A stretch of DNA of 64,000 bases from Aquidulcibacter sp. (GCA_027532555.1 JAPZTJ010000031.1:1-64000); one strand, 5' to 3'. Shown: positions 43,944-54,745, counted from the first letter of the stretch. Notes: a model not told the origin generated them from the letters alone. Made by a program: numbers and translations.

Positions 43944-45965
43944 ATGCTGCGCTTTCTGATCACCTGCCTGTGCTTGGTCTGGGCAAGTTCCGCTCTCGCT
44001 GACCCATCCTTCAAAGCAACCTCACCCGACGGCAAAATTATGGTGGAGGTAGGTAGCTCTTTTGGCGAGGCGACCTATCAGATCAGCCGCGCTGGCAAGC
44101 CGGTGATTACGCGTTCGAAAATGGGCTTTTTGTTCACCAACGCACCGAAGTTCGACCGCTCGCTTTCGGCCATCAGCCACACCACCCGTTCATTTGACGA
44201 GACTTGGGAACAGCCTTGGGGTGAGGCGAAGTCGATCCTGAGCCGCTACAATGAACTGACCGTCACATTTCAAGATGGTAGAGGCGCACCGCGGCAGTTT
44301 TCTGTTACCTTCCGCGTTTATGATGATGGCGTCGGCTTCCGCTATCATTTTCCAGACCAGCCAAACCTAAAACAAGTCGCCATTAGCGAAGAACTGACCG
44401 AGTTCAATCTCGCCGAGGATGGCACCGCTTGGTGGATCCCAGCGGGGGAATGGAACCGCTATGAATATCTCTATAACCGCACCCCACTCCGCGAAGTTGG
44501 CCAAGCCCATACGCCGATGACCGTGCGGACCAAGAGCGGCCTGCATGTGTCCTTCCACGAGGCCGCTTTGGTGGATTACTCGTCGATGTGGTTGCGCCAT
44601 ACCGGGGGTACAAAGTTTATCTCGACCCTCTCACCCAGTTCGCGCGGCGCGAAAGTGGTGCGTACCGCTCCCTTCTCCACCCCTTGGCGGACGATCCAGA
44701 TCAGCGATGATGCGGCAGGCCTCGTGATGAGCCATTTGATCCTCAACCTCAATGAGCCCAATGCCTTGGGCGATGTGTCTTGGGTCAAGCCGTCTAAATA
44801 TGTCGGCATTTGGTGGGAGATGCACATCAACAAGTCGACTTGGGGCAGCGGCCCTAAGCATGGCGCGACGACGGAAAATGCCAAGCGCTACATCGATTTT
44901 GCTGCTGAACATGGCTTTCGCGGCGTTTTGATCGAAGGCTGGAACACGGGCTGGGATGGCGATTGGTTTGGTGGCGAAACAGGCTTTGACTTCACGACTG
45001 CTTATCCCGATTTCGATCTGAAAGCTGTGACAGATTACGCAAAGTCCAAGGGTGTTCATTTGGTCGGCCATCATGAAACCGCCGCCAATATCGCCAATTA
45101 CGAGCCGCAAATGGAAGCCGCCTTCGCCCTGTATGAAAGATTGGGCGTCGACAGCGTCAAGACGGGCTATGTCGCCGATGCAGGTGGCGCGCGCTATCGC
45201 GATGCCAATGGTCACATCGTATTTGAATGGCACGACGGGCAAGAGGCAGTGCGCCATCACCTCCGCGTGGTTGAAACAGCGGCCCGCCACAAAATCGCGA
45301 TCAATGCGCATGAACCGATTAAGGATACAGGGCTGCGCCGGACTTATCCAAACTGGGTCTCACGCGAGGGCGCGCGCGGTCAGGAATATAATGCTTGGGG
45401 CAATCCTGAGAACCCACCAGAGCATGAAGTCAATTTGGTCTTTACCCGCATGCTGGCTGGGCCGATGGACTTCACCCCCGGTATCTTTGCCATCAATCCA
45501 ACCCAGAAAGGTCACCGGGCCCGCACCACGATTGCCAAACAACTGGCGCTTTATGTCACGCTCTACAGCCCCATCCAGATGGCTGCGGACTTGCCTGAGC
45601 ATTATCTGGCCAATCCCCGTCCATTCCAATTCATCAAGGACGTGCCCGTCGATTGGTCGGAAACACGGGCTCTGAATGGCGAAGTGGGCGACTTTGTCAC
45701 CATCGCACGCAAGGACCGTGCGAGCGACAATTGGTATCTGGGTGCGCTCACCGATGAACATGCGCGGCGTTTAAGAGTGCCACTGACCTTCCTCGACGCC
45801 GGGCGGACCTATAAAGCCCAAATCTATCGCGATGGACCCAAAGCTGATTGGGACAAAAATCCGCTCGACATTGTGATTGAGGAAAAGATGGTGACGCGAG
45901 ACCAAGTGCTCGACATCCGCTTGGCACCAGGTGGCGGTCAAGCGATCCGGTTTGTCGCGCAATAG
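43944..45965 (+). CDS. Secreted glycoside hydrolase family 97 (SusB-like)
   Basis: The 673-residue protein has a signal peptide (FLITCLCLVWASSALA), an N-terminal beta-sandwich (residues about 25-280), a TIM-barrel (about 290-560, with KYVGIWWEMHINKSTWG, GVLIEGWNTGWDGDWFGG and INAHEPIKDTGLRRTYPNW) and a C-terminal beta domain. This is the GH97 layout of SusB-like alpha-glucosidases and alpha-galactosidases. Which mechanism (inverting or retaining) applies needs alignment of the catalytic acids; Glu in INAHE is one candidate. It is exported to the periplasm or outside. No sus transport genes are adjacent; the nearest TonB receptor is 10 kb away. Confidence 0.9.
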   Translation: MLRFLITCLCLVWASSALADPSFKATSPDGKIMVEVGSSFGEATYQISRAGKPVITRSKMGFLFTNAPKFDRSLSAISHTTRSFDETWEQPWGEAKSILSRYNELTVTFQDGRGAPRQFSVTFRVYDDGVGFRYHFPDQPNLKQVAISEELTEFNLAEDGTAWWIPAGEWNRYEYLYNRTPLREVGQAHTPMTVRTKSGLHVSFHEAALVDYSSMWLRHTGGTKFISTLSPSSRGAKVVRTAPFSTPWRTIQISDDAAGLVMSHLILNLNEPNALGDVSWVKPSKYVGIWWEMHINKSTWGSGPKHGATTENAKRYIDFAAEHGFRGVLIEGWNTGWDGDWFGGETGFDFTTAYPDFDLKAVTDYAKSKGVHLVGHHETAANIANYEPQMEAAFALYERLGVDSVKTGYVADAGGARYRDANGHIVFEWHDGQEAVRHHLRVVETAARHKIAINAHEPIKDTGLRRTYPNWVSREGARGQEYNAWGNPENPPEHEVNLVFTRMLAGPMDFTPGIFAINPTQKGHRARTTIAKQLALYVTLYSPIQMAADLPEHYLANPRPFQFIKDVPVDWSETRALNGEVGDFVTIARKDRASDNWYLGALTDEHARRLRVPLTFLDAGRTYKAQIYRDGPKADWDKNPLDIVIEEKMVTRDQVLDIRLAPGGGQAIRFVAQ

Positions 45966-45967
45966 GG

Positions 45968-46750
45968 CTAAGCAAACGGATTCAAGACCATAGCCTTCAG
46001 TGTCTGATCTTGGGGCTCACGCCAGTGTTCTAAGCCAATGTCAGAGCCAGATGGCAGCGCCGGTAACGGGGCATCGGCACGATAAGTACCAAACAGCCGG
46101 TCCCAAAAGGAAAAGCTAAAGCCATAATTGCTGTTGGTGGCCACGGGGTTGGGATTGTGGTGGATCAAATGCATGGCCGGCGTCACGAACAGCCATCGCA
46201 AGGTGCGGTCTAGGCGTTCAGGCAAAGCAATATTGGCGTGGGTGAACAAGGCTCCTGCACCCAGTATCAACTCAAAGGCAAATACCAAGGCAGGTGGCGC
46301 GCCTAGTAACGCGACGATGCTGGCTTTGAAAATCAACGATGCGATGATCTCAAAGGGGTGGAACCGCAGCGCAGTGGTTACATCCATCACAACGTCACAA
46401 TGATGGAGGCGATGCAAGCGCCAGAACAAGGGGATCTTGTGGCTAAGAACATGCTGCCCCCAAACCGCAAAGTCCAAGATCAAAAAGCACACGATCCAAA
46501 CCCAAGGCCCCGTCAAGTGCAGCCAGTTCACCATGCCAAAGTCGAGTAGTTGAACAAAGCTTGCGACTGAAGCCAGTCCACCAGCTAGCACAAGACGCGA
46601 GACCATTGACCCCAGGAGCGAGAGGGCTCCGTGTCGGGCCATGCGGGCCAGACTGACCTGTGACGGCCGCGCTGGCCCTAACCACTCCCATGCCGCGAAC
46701 AAGCCGAGTAAGCCAATTGTGACGGCAAGCCGCAGCGAAGCGTCGGTCAT
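45968..46750 (-). CDS. Sterol desaturase / fatty acid hydroxylase family protein
   Basis: The 260-residue membrane protein has the diiron His clusters of the fatty acid hydroxylase superfamily: HVLSH, RLHRLHHCD and, near the C-terminus, HLIHHNPNP. Four to five membrane helices surround them. Members hydroxylate or desaturate lipids, sterols or carotenoids; the substrate is unknown. Its start overlaps the stop of the OxyR-like gene (ATGA), so the pair is co-translated, hinting at regulation of a lipid-modifying oxygenase by oxidative stress. Convergent with the GH97 gene, three bases apart. Confidence 0.88.
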   Translation of the reverse strand: MTDASLRLAVTIGLLGLFAAWEWLGPARPSQVSLARMARHGALSLLGSMVSRLVLAGGLASVASFVQLLDFGMVNWLHLTGPWVWIVCFLILDFAVWGQHVLSHKIPLFWRLHRLHHCDVVMDVTTALRFHPFEIIASLIFKASIVALLGAPPALVFAFELILGAGALFTHANIALPERLDRTLRWLFVTPAMHLIHHNPNPVATNSNYGFSFSFWDRLFGTYRADAPLPALPSGSDIGLEHWREPQDQTLKAMVLNPFA

Positions 46751-47631
46751 GCCGATTTCAAAATCCCCGACAGTGCCTTGATTTCAATGAGGCGACCGGA
46801 ACTGCGCCGCCAGGCAAGGCCAATTTGACGGCCAATTACCGGTGGGGTGAAGGGCCGCACCACAAGCCCGTCAGCGGCAATGCCCGCATCGGCCGCGATT
46901 TTTGGCAATAGGGAAATGCCAAGGCCACCAACAGCCATCTGCACCAAGGTAAACAAGGATGTCGCACGCACTTCTTCCTGACCGGGCCTTGTAATGCCGC
47001 ATACGCCAATCGCGTGATCGCGCAGGCAATGACCGTCCACTAGCAATAAGACTGGCTCGCCCTCTAGGTCGGCAGCGGACAAAACGGCCTTTTTGGAAAG
47101 TGGATGGTCTGGGGGCCCGACAAACAGAAACTCATCATCGAACAAAGCCAAGGTGTCTATGCCCTGCGCCTCATAGGGTAGAGCAATCAAAGCCGCATCA
47201 AGCGTATGCGCGCGGAGACCATCAATCAAACGACCCGTCAAATCCTCCCGCAGATAGAGTTTTAGCTTGGGGAATGCCTCTTTCGCGCGCGGCAGGACTT
47301 TCGGCAGAAAGAAGGGCGCGATGGTCGGGATAACACCCAATCGAAAAGGGCCCGTCAAAGGTTCTGCCGCGACTTGAACCGCCTCAGCCAATTGATCAAC
47401 AGAGGATAAAATGGCGCGGGCATGCGCGGCGGCAATCTCGCCGGCGGGGGTAAGGGTTGCCCCGCTTCGGCCTCGCTCAATCAACTTTGTGCCCAAAGTG
47501 GCTTCCAACTCTTTGATCGCGGCAGACAAGGATGGTTGAGTGACAAGGGCTTGTTCGGCGGCGGCCACAAAAGACCCGTGCTCGGCAATTGCCGTCAGAA
47601 AGGATAATTGACGCAAAGTTGGTTGGGCCAT
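46747..47631 (-). CDS. oxyR: OxyR-type LysR regulator (peroxide sensor)
   Basis: The 294-residue protein has the LysR winged helix (residues about 3-62: LRQLSFLTAIAEHGSF, ALVTQPSLSAAIKELE) and a periplasmic-binding-like effector domain. The redox pair of OxyR is present: Cys202 and Cys211 in GHCLRDHAIGVCG, nine residues apart as in E. coli Cys199/Cys208. It should switch by disulfide formation on H2O2. ATG 47631 gives the family start. It is divergent from the oligopeptidase gene and overlaps the sterol desaturase gene by four bases. No catalase gene is seen near. Confidence 0.92.
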   Translation of the reverse strand: MAQPTLRQLSFLTAIAEHGSFVAAAEQALVTQPSLSAAIKELEATLGTKLIERGRSGATLTPAGEIAAAHARAILSSVDQLAEAVQVAAEPLTGPFRLGVIPTIAPFFLPKVLPRAKEAFPKLKLYLREDLTGRLIDGLRAHTLDAALIALPYEAQGIDTLALFDDEFLFVGPPDHPLSKKAVLSAADLEGEPVLLLVDGHCLRDHAIGVCGITRPGQEEVRATSLFTLVQMAVGGLGISLLPKIAADAGIAADGLVVRPFTPPVIGRQIGLAWRRSSGRLIEIKALSGILKSA

Positions 47632-47766
47632 GAGATGGCTATACCCCAAACAGAAGGAATGTCATTATCCGCGTCAAGATGAACGAATTGCAACTTGACG
47701 ACCATCTTAGAATTGCTCATGCCCTTGATCAAGGAATACACGCTTTGACGTGTTTGGGAGACCAAA

Positions 47767-49968
47767 ATGCAACATTCATTTGACCGCCGATCTGTTCTGC
47801 TTGCAGGTGCCGCCATGACTGCTTCAACCGCTTTACCCGCCTTCGCCCAATCTGCTGCCCCGCGCAACGGTGCGCCCCTGGGGCCAATCGCCAAGAAGGT
47901 GGCTCATGTGATCACCCAGCATGGCCAGACACGTACGGACAATTATCACTGGCTGCGCGACCCTAATTGGCAAGCCGTCATTGACGATCCCTCTAAGCTG
48001 AGTGCTGACATCCGCACCCATATTGAAGCAGAAAACGCCTATACCAAGAGCGTGCTTTTGGAGCCGACAGCGAAGCTGCGCGCGGATTTGTTTGAAGAGC
48101 TGAAGGGCAAAATCAAGCAGGATGATTCAAGTGTGCCTGCGCGCGACGGCGCTTGGGCTTATGCCACACGCTTCCGCACAGGGGGCCAATATCCCATTGT
48201 TTACCGCAAGGCTGTGGATCCCGCCACTGGCGAAGCAACCGGTGCCGAACAAATTTTGATTGATGGCGACAAAGAGTCCAAGGGCGAAAAGTTCTGGCGT
48301 TTGCAGGATTGGGAACAAAGCCCGGATCAAGACTTACTAGCCTATTTCGTTGACTATGAAGGGGGCAACAAAGTCACCTTACGTTTCCGCGCTACCGCCA
48401 ATGGCTCTGACCTGCCCTATAAGATTGAAGGCGCTTCAGCGGGCTTGGTTTGGGCCAAAGATGGCCGGACCTGCTTCTATTGCTTATTGGACGACAATTT
48501 CCGCGTCGCCAAAATCATGCGCCACATCGTCGGCGAAGACCCGAAGACCGATGTGATGATCTTTGAAGAAAAAGATGCGTCCTTCCAAACCGGTATTGGT
48601 AAAACGTCCTCAGGCGATTATCTGCTCATTTATCGGTCGCAGAGCGAGAGTTCAGACGTTCTAATCCTGCCATTGGCGACGCCCACAGCCAAGCCAAAGC
48701 GGTTTACGCCTTATCGCAAGGGCGTTGAATATCTACCAAATCACCATGGTGGGCATTTCTATATCCGCAATAATTCTGGCAGCGCGATTGACTTCAAGAT
48801 TTCGAAAACGCCAGTCGCCAAGACCAATGCAGCGAATTGGACGGATTTTGTTCCCCATGAAGCAGGCCGTTTTATTGAGAGCGTCCATATCTATGCCGAC
48901 CATATGGTCCGCGAAGAATCGGTTGATGCTCTGCCCCGCCTGACGGTTCGGGACATGACGAGTGGCAATGAACATCAAATCGACTTCCCAGAAGAAGCTT
49001 ATGATTTGTCGGTTCTGCGTGGGTTTGAGTGGAAGACAACCAAACTGCGCTTTACGTATAACTCACCCTCGACCCCAACCGAGACATGGGATTATGACCT
49101 GAGCACCAAAGGTCGCACCCTTCGCAAGACGCAAGAAATCCCATCAGGCCACGACAAGAACAATTATGTTGTGCGCCGGACCGTTGCGGTTGCCAGCGAT
49201 GGGGCCCAGGTGCCACTGACCATTCTGTACCACAAAAAGACCCCGATCGACGGCACGGCACCCGCCCTGCTTTACGGCTATGGGTCATACGGCATTTCTA
49301 TGCCCGCAAGCTTTTCCACCGCACGCCTGCCATTGGTCGACCGCGGCATGGTCTACTGCATCGCGCACATCCGCGGCGGCCAAGATCGCGGCTACCAATG
49401 GTACCTCGACGGCAAGTTGATGAAGAAGCAAAACACCTTCTCAGACTTTGCCCGCGCGGCAGAAGCCTTGGTCGAGCAGAAATTTGCGGCACCCAAGCAG
49501 ATCGTGATTGAAGGTCGCTCGGCTGGCGGTCTCTTGGTCGGGGCGGTCATGAACCAGCGGCCAGAATTGTTTGCCGGGGTTATTGGGGGTGTTGCCTTTG
49601 TCGACGTGATCAACACGATTTCCGATGGTGAGCTCCCTCTCACCCCACCGGAATGGACCGAATGGGGCGACCCAATCAAGTCGAAGGAAGCCTTTGACTA
49701 TATGATGGCTTATAGCCCCTATGACCAAGTCGGCACCAAGGCCTATCCGCCCTTGTTCGCCCAAACGGCACTTTCAGACAGCCAAGTCACCTATTGGGAG
49801 CCAACCAAGTGGGTGGCAAAGCTGCGGGAGCTTAGCCCCGAGGCAGGGCCGTTCCTGCTCGATGTCAATATGACAGCAGGCCATGGCGGGGCTTCCGGGC
49901 GTTTTGATCGTCTGAAGGAAGTGGCAGACAGCCACGCCTTCGCGCTCTGGTGTGTTGGGAAAGCTTAA
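47767..49968 (+). CDS. ptrB: Exported oligopeptidase B-like prolyl oligopeptidase (S9A)
   Basis: The 733-residue protein has a twin-arginine-like leader (DRRSVLLAGAAMTASTALPA), a seven-bladed propeller (residues about 80-440) and an alpha/beta-hydrolase peptidase domain (about 450-730). The nucleophile lies in IEGRSAGGLLVGAVM, the Asp near ALSDSQVTYWEPTKW and the His in TAGHGGASGRFD. This resembles oligopeptidase B, which cuts after Lys/Arg. The leader would export it. It is divergent from oxyR with 135 bases between; the stop codon region overlaps the convergent dioxygenase gene by four bases. Confidence 0.93.
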   Translation: MQHSFDRRSVLLAGAAMTASTALPAFAQSAAPRNGAPLGPIAKKVAHVITQHGQTRTDNYHWLRDPNWQAVIDDPSKLSADIRTHIEAENAYTKSVLLEPTAKLRADLFEELKGKIKQDDSSVPARDGAWAYATRFRTGGQYPIVYRKAVDPATGEATGAEQILIDGDKESKGEKFWRLQDWEQSPDQDLLAYFVDYEGGNKVTLRFRATANGSDLPYKIEGASAGLVWAKDGRTCFYCLLDDNFRVAKIMRHIVGEDPKTDVMIFEEKDASFQTGIGKTSSGDYLLIYRSQSESSDVLILPLATPTAKPKRFTPYRKGVEYLPNHHGGHFYIRNNSGSAIDFKISKTPVAKTNAANWTDFVPHEAGRFIESVHIYADHMVREESVDALPRLTVRDMTSGNEHQIDFPEEAYDLSVLRGFEWKTTKLRFTYNSPSTPTETWDYDLSTKGRTLRKTQEIPSGHDKNNYVVRRTVAVASDGAQVPLTILYHKKTPIDGTAPALLYGYGSYGISMPASFSTARLPLVDRGMVYCIAHIRGGQDRGYQWYLDGKLMKKQNTFSDFARAAEALVEQKFAAPKQIVIEGRSAGGLLVGAVMNQRPELFAGVIGGVAFVDVINTISDGELPLTPPEWTEWGDPIKSKEAFDYMMAYSPYDQVGTKAYPPLFAQTALSDSQVTYWEPTKWVAKLRELSPEAGPFLLDVNMTAGHGGASGRFDRLKEVADSHAFALWCVGKA

Positions 49969-50795
49969 ACCAGCCGACAGCCCTCAATGGTTATCCGGTG
50001 CATCAAGCGAAAGTCGCCGTGATAGTCGTTGAGGGCATAGTGCCAGGTGGCCCGATTATCCCAAAAGGCCACCGAGCCAGGCTTCCAAACAAAGCGGGTC
50101 GTGTAGGCTTCGTTAGTGGCGTGCTTGTAAAGATAGCTCAATAGGGGCCAGCTCTCTTCTTGGGTCCAGCCTTCAAAATACAACGTGAAGGCTGGGTTCA
50201 CATAAAGTGCTTTACGGCCACTCAAGGGATGGGTGATCACAACAGGATGGATCGCATCTTGGGTAGCGGCTTGCGCATTGCCGATCCGCTCACCTTTCTC
50301 GTCGCGATAAGCCCCCTGTGCCCCGAATACATGGCGACTGGAGTGCACCGCGCGCAGCCGCGACAGGGTGTCTTTCAAACCGTCTGACAGGCCATCATAG
50401 GCCGCATACATTGAGGCGAATAAAGTGTCCCCACCTGTCTGCGGCAGGTTACGGGCGACCAAAACAGAACCCAAGGCAGGCTCTTGATCATAGGAATGGT
50501 CGGTGTGCCACGCCCCGCCAATATTGGTGGTCTGGTCCTTTTCTTTGCGGACTTCTGCGATTTCTGGGTGGGTTTCCGTCGCTTTGAAAAAGCGATTGAT
50601 GTTAATGGGCCCAAAGCGACGAGCAAACGCAATATGGTCTTCCGGCTCTAGGCTTTGGTCGCGGAAGAACAAGACGCCGTGATCCGCAAAAGCTTGTTTT
50701 AAATGTGCTTCTTCACCGCTGGTCATGCGGCGAAGATCAATCTCTGTGACCTCAGCGCCAACGCCATTCAAAGCTTCTATCTGCATCCTCACCAC
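49965..50795 (-). CDS. TauD/TfdA-family Fe(II)/2-oxoglutarate dioxygenase
   Basis: The 276-residue protein has the family's metal motif: His and Asp in AWHTDHSYD (residues about 97-105), the distal His in ATWHYALNDY, and the oxoglutarate-binding Arg in FRLMHRITIEG. TauD members hydroxylate taurine, 2,4-D, or carnitine-type substrates; the substrate here is unknown. It is convergent with ptrB and divergent from the amine oxidase gene with about 250 bases between. Length is normal. No sulfonate transporter is adjacent, so a taurine role is only one option. Confidence 0.92.
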   Translation of the reverse strand: MVRMQIEALNGVGAEVTEIDLRRMTSGEEAHLKQAFADHGVLFFRDQSLEPEDHIAFARRFGPININRFFKATETHPEIAEVRKEKDQTTNIGGAWHTDHSYDQEPALGSVLVARNLPQTGGDTLFASMYAAYDGLSDGLKDTLSRLRAVHSSRHVFGAQGAYRDEKGERIGNAQAATQDAIHPVVITHPLSGRKALYVNPAFTLYFEGWTQEESWPLLSYLYKHATNEAYTTRFVWKPGSVAFWDNRATWHYALNDYHGDFRLMHRITIEGCRLV

Positions 50796-51044
50796 CTAAG
50801 TCTCTTCATGCTTAGGAGATAGTGTGATGGGCCAATTCGTAAGGGTCAAGATGGCTGGTGGACCGAAGCCCGATATCTTGACCGAACCACGCGGTCGTGA
50901 CCGAAAGCTACTTGCGGGAAGAAGGTAATGGTATACTCTTTCAGAGTGCACCAAAACTACGGGAATAAAATCCACCAAATCCCTTCACCCCTATCAGCCA
51001 AAAGACGGACAGGACGCCTCGACTTACTTAAGGAACAAATCGAC

Positions 51045-52451
51045 ATGGAAGCAGGTCTTTCCCGCCGCGCTGCTGTTTTGGGCCTCTCGGCCAGTACGGT
51101 GTCCTTGCCCGTCCGGGCAAGACAGAACCTATCCGCGCAAGTGATTGTGATCGGGGCAGGGATTTCCGGTCTTGAGACCGCACTTCGGCTGGAAGCCGAG
51201 GGCGTCGATGTTTTGGTGCTGGAAGCTTCAAGCCGGATCGGCGGCAGGCTGAACACTCTGTACGATCTGCCGGGGCAGCCAAATGCCGGTGGGGTACAAA
51301 TCGGCGCAAGCTACACGAGGCTGCATGCACGCGCTGCGGCTTTAGGGGTCGCGCTGTTTCCCGAGCCAACTTCACCGCGCGCAACCATTCTCAATATTGC
51401 CAACCGCATGATCAGCCAGCGCGACTGGGCAGCTGCACAGGAAAACACCTTCCCCAGCGCTTTCAAGAACCTGCCTCCAAGCGCCGCCCTATTTGCTGCT
51501 GCTGGTGGCCCTAATAATCCCCTCAAAAGCTTTGACGACTGGCGCGGACCAATTGGCGTTGCCAGCGATGTTTCAGCCGACTCCTATTTGAGTGCCAAAG
51601 GCTTTGATCAGGCAGCGCGCCGTCTCATTGATGTCGGGCTGAATGCAAACCAGTTGAGTACCTATTCGATCGTGAATGTGATGCGCACTTTGACCTTGTT
51701 CGCGGCCGAACGCGCCAGTGGCGGTGTCGCCAGCATGGTGAAAGGTGGTTCGCAGCTCTTGCCCGAAGCCATGGCGCGATCGCTCAGACGACCGGTCAGG
51801 ATGGCGACCCCAGTCGCCACTATACGCGCGGATGCCCAATCCGCCGAGGTAACACTGACCAATGGCAAGATCTTGCGGGCCCAAGCGGCGGTTGCTGCGT
51901 TGCCATTTCCAGCTTTGGCCCGGATGCGCGTGGATGCACCCCTGTCGCCTGAAACACGCGAAGCGATACCGGCCTTGCCCTATACCCAGATCAAACAAAT
52001 CTTTCTGGAGCCCGCGATCCGCTATTGGGAGCGCGACGGACTGCCGATCGATATGTGGACCGATGGCCCATTGGAACGCATTTTCAGCGTCCGTGATCAG
52101 GCTGGACAAGATACCGGCGTTATCAATGTCTGGCTGAACGGAACCGGTGCCAATACTTTCAACTCAGCAACCCTGCCAGAGCTGTTGCGCACCCTACGAC
52201 CCGCCAGCGAGGGCAAATTCCAGGTGCGTCATATACAAGACTGGACGCAAACAAATCCGCTGGCCGGAGGTGCCTATATGCATTGGGCACCTGGCCAAAT
52301 TGGACGCTGGGCCGGCAAAATGGGTGCCCCAGCAGGGCGCCTGTTCTTTGCAGGCGAGCATCTGGGCCTTGTTCATACCGGGATGGAAGCCGCGTTCGAG
52401 AGTGCAGAAACCACGAGCCTAGACGTTTTGGCCAAGGTGAAAGGATCGTAG
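51045..52451 (+). CDS. Tat-exported flavin monoamine oxidase-like protein
   Basis: The 468-residue protein starts with a twin-arginine-type leader (LSRRAAVLGLSASTVSLPVR). The FAD dinucleotide fold VIVIGAGISGLETALRLEAE and EASSRIGGRLNTL follow; the C-terminal FAD site is FFAGEHLGLVHTGMEAAFES. It therefore belongs to the flavin-containing amine oxidase superfamily (monoamine, polyamine or protoporphyrinogen oxidase relatives); the substrate is not evident. ATG 51045 has AAGGA upstream and is preferred over GTG/ATG 50928 because it gives the leader. It faces away from the dioxygenase gene. Confidence 0.9.
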   Translation: MEAGLSRRAAVLGLSASTVSLPVRARQNLSAQVIVIGAGISGLETALRLEAEGVDVLVLEASSRIGGRLNTLYDLPGQPNAGGVQIGASYTRLHARAAALGVALFPEPTSPRATILNIANRMISQRDWAAAQENTFPSAFKNLPPSAALFAAAGGPNNPLKSFDDWRGPIGVASDVSADSYLSAKGFDQAARRLIDVGLNANQLSTYSIVNVMRTLTLFAAERASGGVASMVKGGSQLLPEAMARSLRRPVRMATPVATIRADAQSAEVTLTNGKILRAQAAVAALPFPALARMRVDAPLSPETREAIPALPYTQIKQIFLEPAIRYWERDGLPIDMWTDGPLERIFSVRDQAGQDTGVINVWLNGTGANTFNSATLPELLRTLRPASEGKFQVRHIQDWTQTNPLAGGAYMHWAPGQIGRWAGKMGAPAGRLFFAGEHLGLVHTGMEAAFESAETTSLDVLAKVKGS

Positions 52452-52494
52452 TGAGGTTCATGCTGGTACCAGAACAAGCCCAGCCTCACCACGT

Positions 52495-54579
52495 CTAAGC
52501 GGCGCGCACTCGGACTAGGAAGTTGTCGACCTCGTCGCGCAACTTGGTTGCTTGAATACCAAGCTCACGCGCAGCGGCCAAGGATTGCTCAGACGCCGCA
52601 CCCGTTTCTGCCGATCCGGCTTGGACGAGACCAATGGATTGCGAGACCTCAGCCGTGCCATTGGCAACGTCGATGGTTTTGCGGGTGATTTCACTGACCA
52701 CAACCATCTGTTCTTCCACTGCCGCACTGATTGAGGCCGAGATCTGATTGATTTCACCGATCGTGGTGCTGATGCCAGAGATCGCGGCTACGGCTTCATT
52801 GGTCGCAGCTTGGACTTCGTTGATCTGAAGCGAGATTTCATCTGTGGCCTTCGAAGTCTGTTCTGCAAGGCTTTTAACTTCAGACGCAACTACAGCGAAG
52901 CCTTTGCCAGCAGTCCCGGCACGTGCGGCTTCAATGGTTGCATTCAGCGCCAACAGATTGGTCTGCGACGCGATATCCGAAATGAGCGAGACGACTCGGC
53001 CAATCTTCTCCGCTGCGCAGGATAAGGCATGGACAGTATTGTTGGTAATCGTGGCTTTTTGTTCTGCCTGACGGGCGATTGAAGCCGCTGAGATTACCTG
53101 TTGAGCAATGTGGCGGATGGAAGCGCTCAGTTCCTCAGACGCTGAGGCAACCGTCTGTACATTGGCCGAAGAGGTGGCCGCACTATGGGCAACCGAGTCC
53201 GAATGTGTGCTGGTGTCATGCGCTGTACGTGCCAATGCCTCTGAGGTTGCAGTCAATTCGGATGCCGAGGCTGCAACAATTTCCACCACTTGGCCAACAG
53301 AGCGCTCAAGACTATCGGCCAGATCATTCATCATAGCACGTTTGTCGGCTTCAGCCTGTTCACGCTGCTCCGCTTGGCTTTCCGATAGAGCTCTCACTTC
53401 GCGGGCATTTGTCTGGAAGATTTTCAACGCTGCAACCATGCCACCAATCTCGTCATTGGAAGCAAAGCGGTCAATATCGCCATCGAGCTTGCCGTCTGCC
53501 AAAGCGCGCATCTCACCCGAAATCGAAACCACTCGGGCCGCAACGCGGCGGTTGATGAACCATGTCAAGAAGCCCACCATAGCGAGAGATACAAACGCTT
53601 GGAACAGCGTAAACAACAGCATGCTATTGGCATCATCAGAGATTTTGCTGGATTCGGTGTCGAGGTCACGCCCAGCAAGGGAAACCAGCTCTTCGGCCGT
53701 TGCAAGGGCAGCCGACGATTCCCCGAAGAAGCTGTTTAGGTCCATGCCATAGCCACCGGTAGCTGCACGGGCAAAGAGCTTTGAGCGGGTTTGGGCGTAA
53801 GAGCCAAGATAAGTTGCTTCTATCTTAGCCACCGAATTTCTGACAGCTTCCGGGGTTTGCGGATGGCTGGCGCGCATCTTGATCTCTGTCATGGCCGCTT
53901 GCGCCCGAGTTGCATAGACACTGGCTTGGCCCATTTTGTCTGCAGAGATTGGGGCTTGAGTGGCGGTAGCAATGGCCAGAATAGTTCGTTCGCGGCCACC
54001 AAATTCGCGCATTTCCCAAGCCAAGCGCTGAATCGCTTGCAGGTTGATCACAGTGCTTGGAGCGACGGCCTCAACGGGAATCAGCTCTGAGTCTAGTGAC
54101 CGAATAGCCTCCACGGTGGACATAAGGCTTGAGGGTACCGAACCGACTAAGTTTGCATCGCGGGCAGTGGCCTCTACAGCCAGAGCCGGATCCGCGCTGC
54201 TGCGCAAGGCTTTAATGCTATCGAGATAACCGGAAAGTGACTTAGCGAATTGATCAGGCCGATCAAGATGGGGGCTTTCCGCAACAAGGGCTTGCAGTTC
54301 TTCAAAGCCTTTGTCGACCGCGGCGCGCTGTTGTGTCAGTAGTCCAGCTAGTTCAGAAGGCAAAGCGGTTGGTAGGTTCAACCCAACTTGTGTCAGCGAG
54401 CGTTCAAGCGATAACTTAGTGGTTGCATCGTAAAGTTTATCGCTCGCCAAAACCGATGACACGAGAGCCTGGCCGGCTTGCCGCTTTTCCCAGGATTGAG
54501 AAAGCGCAAAGGCGGAATACACGAGTGTTGCTATTGTGATACCTGCGCAGGCAATCGAAACGATTGATCTCATATACAT
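52495..54579 (-). CDS. Methyl-accepting chemotaxis protein
   Basis: The 694-residue protein has a membrane segment near residue 5-25, a large periplasmic sensor (about 30-330), a second membrane segment (about 340-360) and a HAMP domain. The cytoplasmic signalling hairpin has its tip at [20 protein letters not shown]. The sensor is mostly helical with coiled segments; no known ligand domain is recognised. ATG 54579 is chosen for GGAG six bases upstream; ATG 54573 and GTG 54591 are alternatives. No che genes lie in the window, so the receptor serves a distant array. The AT-rich 54580-54745 gap carries its promoter. Confidence 0.93.
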   Translation of the reverse strand: MYMRSIVSIACAGITIATLVYSAFALSQSWEKRQAGQALVSSVLASDKLYDATTKLSLERSLTQVGLNLPTALPSELAGLLTQQRAAVDKGFEELQALVAESPHLDRPDQFAKSLSGYLDSIKALRSSADPALAVEATARDANLVGSVPSSLMSTVEAIRSLDSELIPVEAVAPSTVINLQAIQRLAWEMREFGGRERTILAIATATQAPISADKMGQASVYATRAQAAMTEIKMRASHPQTPEAVRNSVAKIEATYLGSYAQTRSKLFARAATGGYGMDLNSFFGESSAALATAEELVSLAGRDLDTESSKISDDANSMLLFTLFQAFVSLAMVGFLTWFINRRVAARVVSISGEMRALADGKLDGDIDRFASNDEIGGMVAALKIFQTNAREVRALSESQAEQREQAEADKRAMMNDLADSLERSVGQVVEIVAASASELTATSEALARTAHDTSTHSDSVAHSAATSSANVQTVASASEELSASIRHIAQQVISAASIARQAEQKATITNNTVHALSCAAEKIGRVVSLISDIASQTNLLALNATIEAARAGTAGKGFAVVASEVKSLAEQTSKATDEISLQINEVQAATNEAVAAISGISTTIGEINQISASISAAVEEQMVVVSEITRKTIDVANGTAEVSQSIGLVQAGSAETGAASEQSLAAARELGIQATKLRDEVDNFLVRVRAA

Positions 54580-54745
54580 AAGCAGCTCCACTCACATATT
54601 AGCTGCTCCCTGCCTTACCAATGGTACTATTGTTCAATAATTAACCCACTTCTGTACCTAACGAATTTTTGATTTAATTTACAAGCACGTGAATATCTCG
54701 CCATCTACTTTATGCCTCGTCTTGCGAGTTTTATGGCTCAATCAC

